From positions 21,926 through 85,925 of the forward strand of contig JAANDG010000615.1 of NCBI GenBank assembly GCA_036852015.1: a DNA stretch of 64,000 nt, written 5' to 3'. This stretch comes from Pelodera strongyloides (Eukaryota > Nematoda > Chromadorea > Rhabditida > Rhabditidae). Shown here piece by piece: positions 61,999 to 64,000 of the stretch (positions are counted from its first letter, which is position 1; every line of letters begins with the position of its first letter). Position numbers and translations under genes: made by a program. Under the pieces are notes generated by a model, which worked only from the letters and a program-made list of their open reading frames with translations, searched no databases and was not told the origin of the DNA.

Positions 61999-62516
61999 CA
62001 GACTAGGCCATGTTTACATCGATAAAGCAATTGCATACAAATGTGTGTCTACTAATGCGATAAGCTTTGCACCAATGCACGACAATGTTCAATAGTCACA
62101 AAGTGTAATATCACGAAAATCAATAACGATAACAGAGAACTTCGAACACTCTCTTGCCGGATGTGACATATTTCACTGTGTACGATGAGCAATTTACATT
62201 TGCTAATTCATTCAAATTTCATTTTTGCCGAATATATGCTAATAATGTTCTTTGATACACACTGAACATTGTATTCATTTATAGTTTTTAAAAGAAGAAA
62301 AGTGGTTTTGATGCAACGGTTATGACCAATTCTAGTCCACAGTAGGTTGATATTGCGAATTTTCTCGAAGAGGAGCTAACTCCCTCACTCGGCCCTATTG
62401 AAAAATGCTACTTATGTATAACAGAGCAAAGTTTAATGTGTTTGTATGTCCACAACGAAGCCCTTTCATCAAGTTTTCGGCAATTCACAATGGGAATGAA
62501 ACTTACAAAATCATTG

Positions 62517-62592
62517 CCTCGCGTGGGGTTCGAACCCTCGACCTCTCACGTTAGAGTCAAGCGCTCTGCCTGATGCGCTATAACACTTGGAG
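62517..62592 (-). repeat. tRNA-derived sequence (not a functional tRNA)
   Basis: On the minus strand TAGCGCATCAGGCAGAGCGC has a perfect 4-bp D-stem, and GAGGGTTCGAACCCC gives a T-arm with a canonical B-box. The acceptor stem does not pair and the anticodon stem is poor, so it is a tRNA pseudogene or SINE head with Pol III promoter boxes. Confidence 0.55.
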
Positions 62593-62737
62593 CCACCTGA
62601 GCCCTGAGCCTGTTTCATCCAGCCCGTCTTCCGGCTGGTTACTTGATACTCAACGCATGCTATAAATCGTCTTGAAGATTGAACAGTTTAGACTTTCGGC
62701 TTATTGGGTAAGACACCTTTTGGAATACCCCCTGTAA

Positions 62738-63046
62738 TACCTGGTAACCATGGAATACCGAATACCCTGGGCAACCATGGAATACCTTTGGCAACCGTGG
62801 AAGACCCTGGGCAACCATGGAATACCCCGGACAACCGTGGAATACCCTGGGCGACCGTGGAATACCCTGGGCAAACCATGGAATACCCTGGGCAACCGTG
62901 GAATACCCTGGGCAAACCATGGAATACCCTGGGCAACCATGGAATACCCTGGGCAACCGTGGAATACCCCGGACAACCGTGGAATACCCTGGGCGACCGT
63001 GGAATACCCTGGGCAAACCATGGAATACCCCGGACAACCGTGGAAT
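62738..63046. repeat. Minisatellite, about 20-bp unit
   Basis: About 14-15 tandem units of the type GGAATACCCTGGGCAACCGT, with variants CCATGG and CCCCGGACAA. Unit length changes between 20 and 21 bp. The array keeps reading frames open on both strands; none is treated as a gene. Confidence 0.95.
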
Positions 63047-63082
63047 TCAATTGTTTGTTTCTTTATCTTCTATTTCATTACA

Positions 63083-63228
63083 GGATTCGTTTCTCGGTGG
63101 GAATTCTTGTAATAATCACCCTTGGATTGTCATCCACGATCATCTCATTATTGCTTAAAACTTCAACAATTCGGTTATTTGCGTCCGTTACTCTACTACT
63201 AATATCATTTTTCGGGTTACAGGCAAGT
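63083..63228 (+). CDS. Candidate plus-strand exon with two transmembrane segments
   Basis: Acceptor TTTCATTACAG, then an open frame encoding FSVGILVIITLGLSSTII and LFASVTLLLISFFGL separated by a short charged loop. It can end at a GC-type donor (CAG/GCAAGT) or at the TAA three codons later. Possible further exon near 63595-63619. It would belong to a gene running right, divergent from the carbonic-anhydrase gene. No family recognised. Confidence 0.35.
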
Positions 63229-63737
63229 TAAAAATAAACTACTTATTACAGTTAAGACTGACCTGGTTATTACTATGTCTAATTTACCTTCATTATATAT
63301 GACCCTTTCATTATTTATGTCCCGCACGCTGTGAACGGTGCATGCTGCATGCTGACAAAAAGAGGTTCCGCCCGCGCTCTATACCGGCGGCCCACAAAAT
63401 TCTGGGCGAACTGATAGCGGCGCGCCGGCACATATCCCTCGGTGTACTGTTCGATTTTCTCCGTGCAGAATATGAGAAAAATACAACTCATTCCATATAC
63501 TTTGCAGTGGTTCTTCTGTTACGGATCTATTCTAACCAGAAACCCGCGTGCCCTATTTAATGAAGCTAATGTCCTCAGCACCTACCAACCGAGAGCTCGG
63601 TCTCAAGGACATCTATTTCAGGTTTTCATACTAATCTTTTTTCTACTGTAATTGAAACTCATTTTCTAACTATAAGGCTATGGCTTACTACTCGGTAACA
63701 TCTTAGAATGTTTTAAGGAATTTTCCAATAGTTCGAG

Positions 63738-63975
63738 GTGGGCGTGGCGCAGTGGCAATCGCCTTGTTCCACGCCACCGGTCGTTGTTTCGATCCCGGAA
63801 CCCCTTCACCTCACCAAAGGTGTAAAAGTTGGTAGCCGGGTAAAACCGGCGGAGATAAATCGGCTTCCCGAGAAAATTGGCCTCCGGGAAGTTTAAAGGC
63901 CAGTTCGTCCGGCTTCAGAAATGAACCGGTCCCGGTGCACCGTTTCTGCGGATTCGGTTGATATAACCCGGTATA
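63738..63975 (+). mobile_element. tRNA-derived SINE
   Basis: Head with A-box-like GTGGCGCAGTGGCAATCGCC and B-box GTTTCGATCCC, then a 170-bp body shared with the inverted copy at 53345-53573 and the fragment at 37446. Flanks do not show an obvious target duplication inside the window. Confidence 0.75.
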
Positions 63976-64000
63976 TTTTTAGTTTAGTTTTATCCAATAG

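Noticed and set aside
62517..62592. Possible functional tRNA gene
   Set aside because: D-arm and T-arm are good, but the acceptor stem does not pair and the anticodon stem is poor.
62660..63231. Repetitive Pro/Gly/Trp frames (for example PGYSTVAQGIP, EYPGQPWNTLG)
   Set aside because: All derive from the 20-bp minisatellite and exist in several frames at once.
63342..63560. 72-codon plus-strand frame starting MLHADKKRF
   Set aside because: Protein-like composition at first, but no splice link to the candidate exon at 63083 could be shown and no family is recognised.

Overview
This is eukaryotic DNA, almost certainly nematode. Evidence: interstitial arrays of TTAGGC (the nematode telomere repeat) at six places; genes split into many short exons with GT..AG introns and TTTTCAG-type acceptors; acceptor-like sites just upstream of start codons, as expected for spliced-leader trans-splicing; and a fragment of what looks like a nematode-specific chemoreceptor. 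The long introns packed with short transposons suggest a rhabditid or strongylid-type genome rather than compact C. elegans; the species cannot be named. Gene models were built by hand: every junction was checked for splice sites and reading phase.

All well-supported genes lie on the minus strand. From right to left: (1) 55320-61929, a 9-exon alpha-carbonic-anhydrase-related protein with a signal peptide, two of three zinc ligands replaced, and a hydrophobic C-terminus. (2) 41507-54055, an 18-exon serine protease of family S28 (prolyl-carboxypeptidase/PRCP type), catalytic triad intact, signal peptide at one end and a GPI-like hydrophobic tail at the other. (3) 13192-39139, a 12-exon class B (secretin-family) neuropeptide GPCR spread over 26 kb, with two alternative last exons. 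(4) 8145-12178, the C-terminal part of a Sra-superfamily-like chemoreceptor. (5) 453-941, the first two exons of a small secreted cysteine-containing protein that runs toward or past the left edge. Weaker exon candidates lie at 3083-3217, 3909-4054, 5912-6097 (+) and 63083-63228 (+).

Most of the remaining DNA is mobile. I name the short inverted-repeat (MITE) families by letter. A (about 180 bp), B (about 170 bp, a near-perfect palindrome), C, D, E, F, M, N and O all end in TTAAAG...CTTTAA and appear to use TTAA as target site. In at least ten places two elements are head-to-tail and share one TTAA. G and H end in CCGTATTC. J, K and L are further families. There are also Helitron-like elements, several tRNA-derived SINEs (one with a perfect 19-bp target duplication beside a splice donor), a CR1-type LINE nested in a MITE inside a carbonic-anhydrase intron, and a Penelope-like reverse-transcriptase fragment inside a protease intron. 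Next to the Penelope-like fragment are hammerhead-ribozyme parts in permuted order; a second partial copy lies at 15919.

The genes do not form an operon (gaps 1-7 kb) and have no evident common pathway, although three or four encode cell-surface or secreted proteins. I see no prokaryotic features, CRISPR arrays or functional tRNA/rRNA genes.
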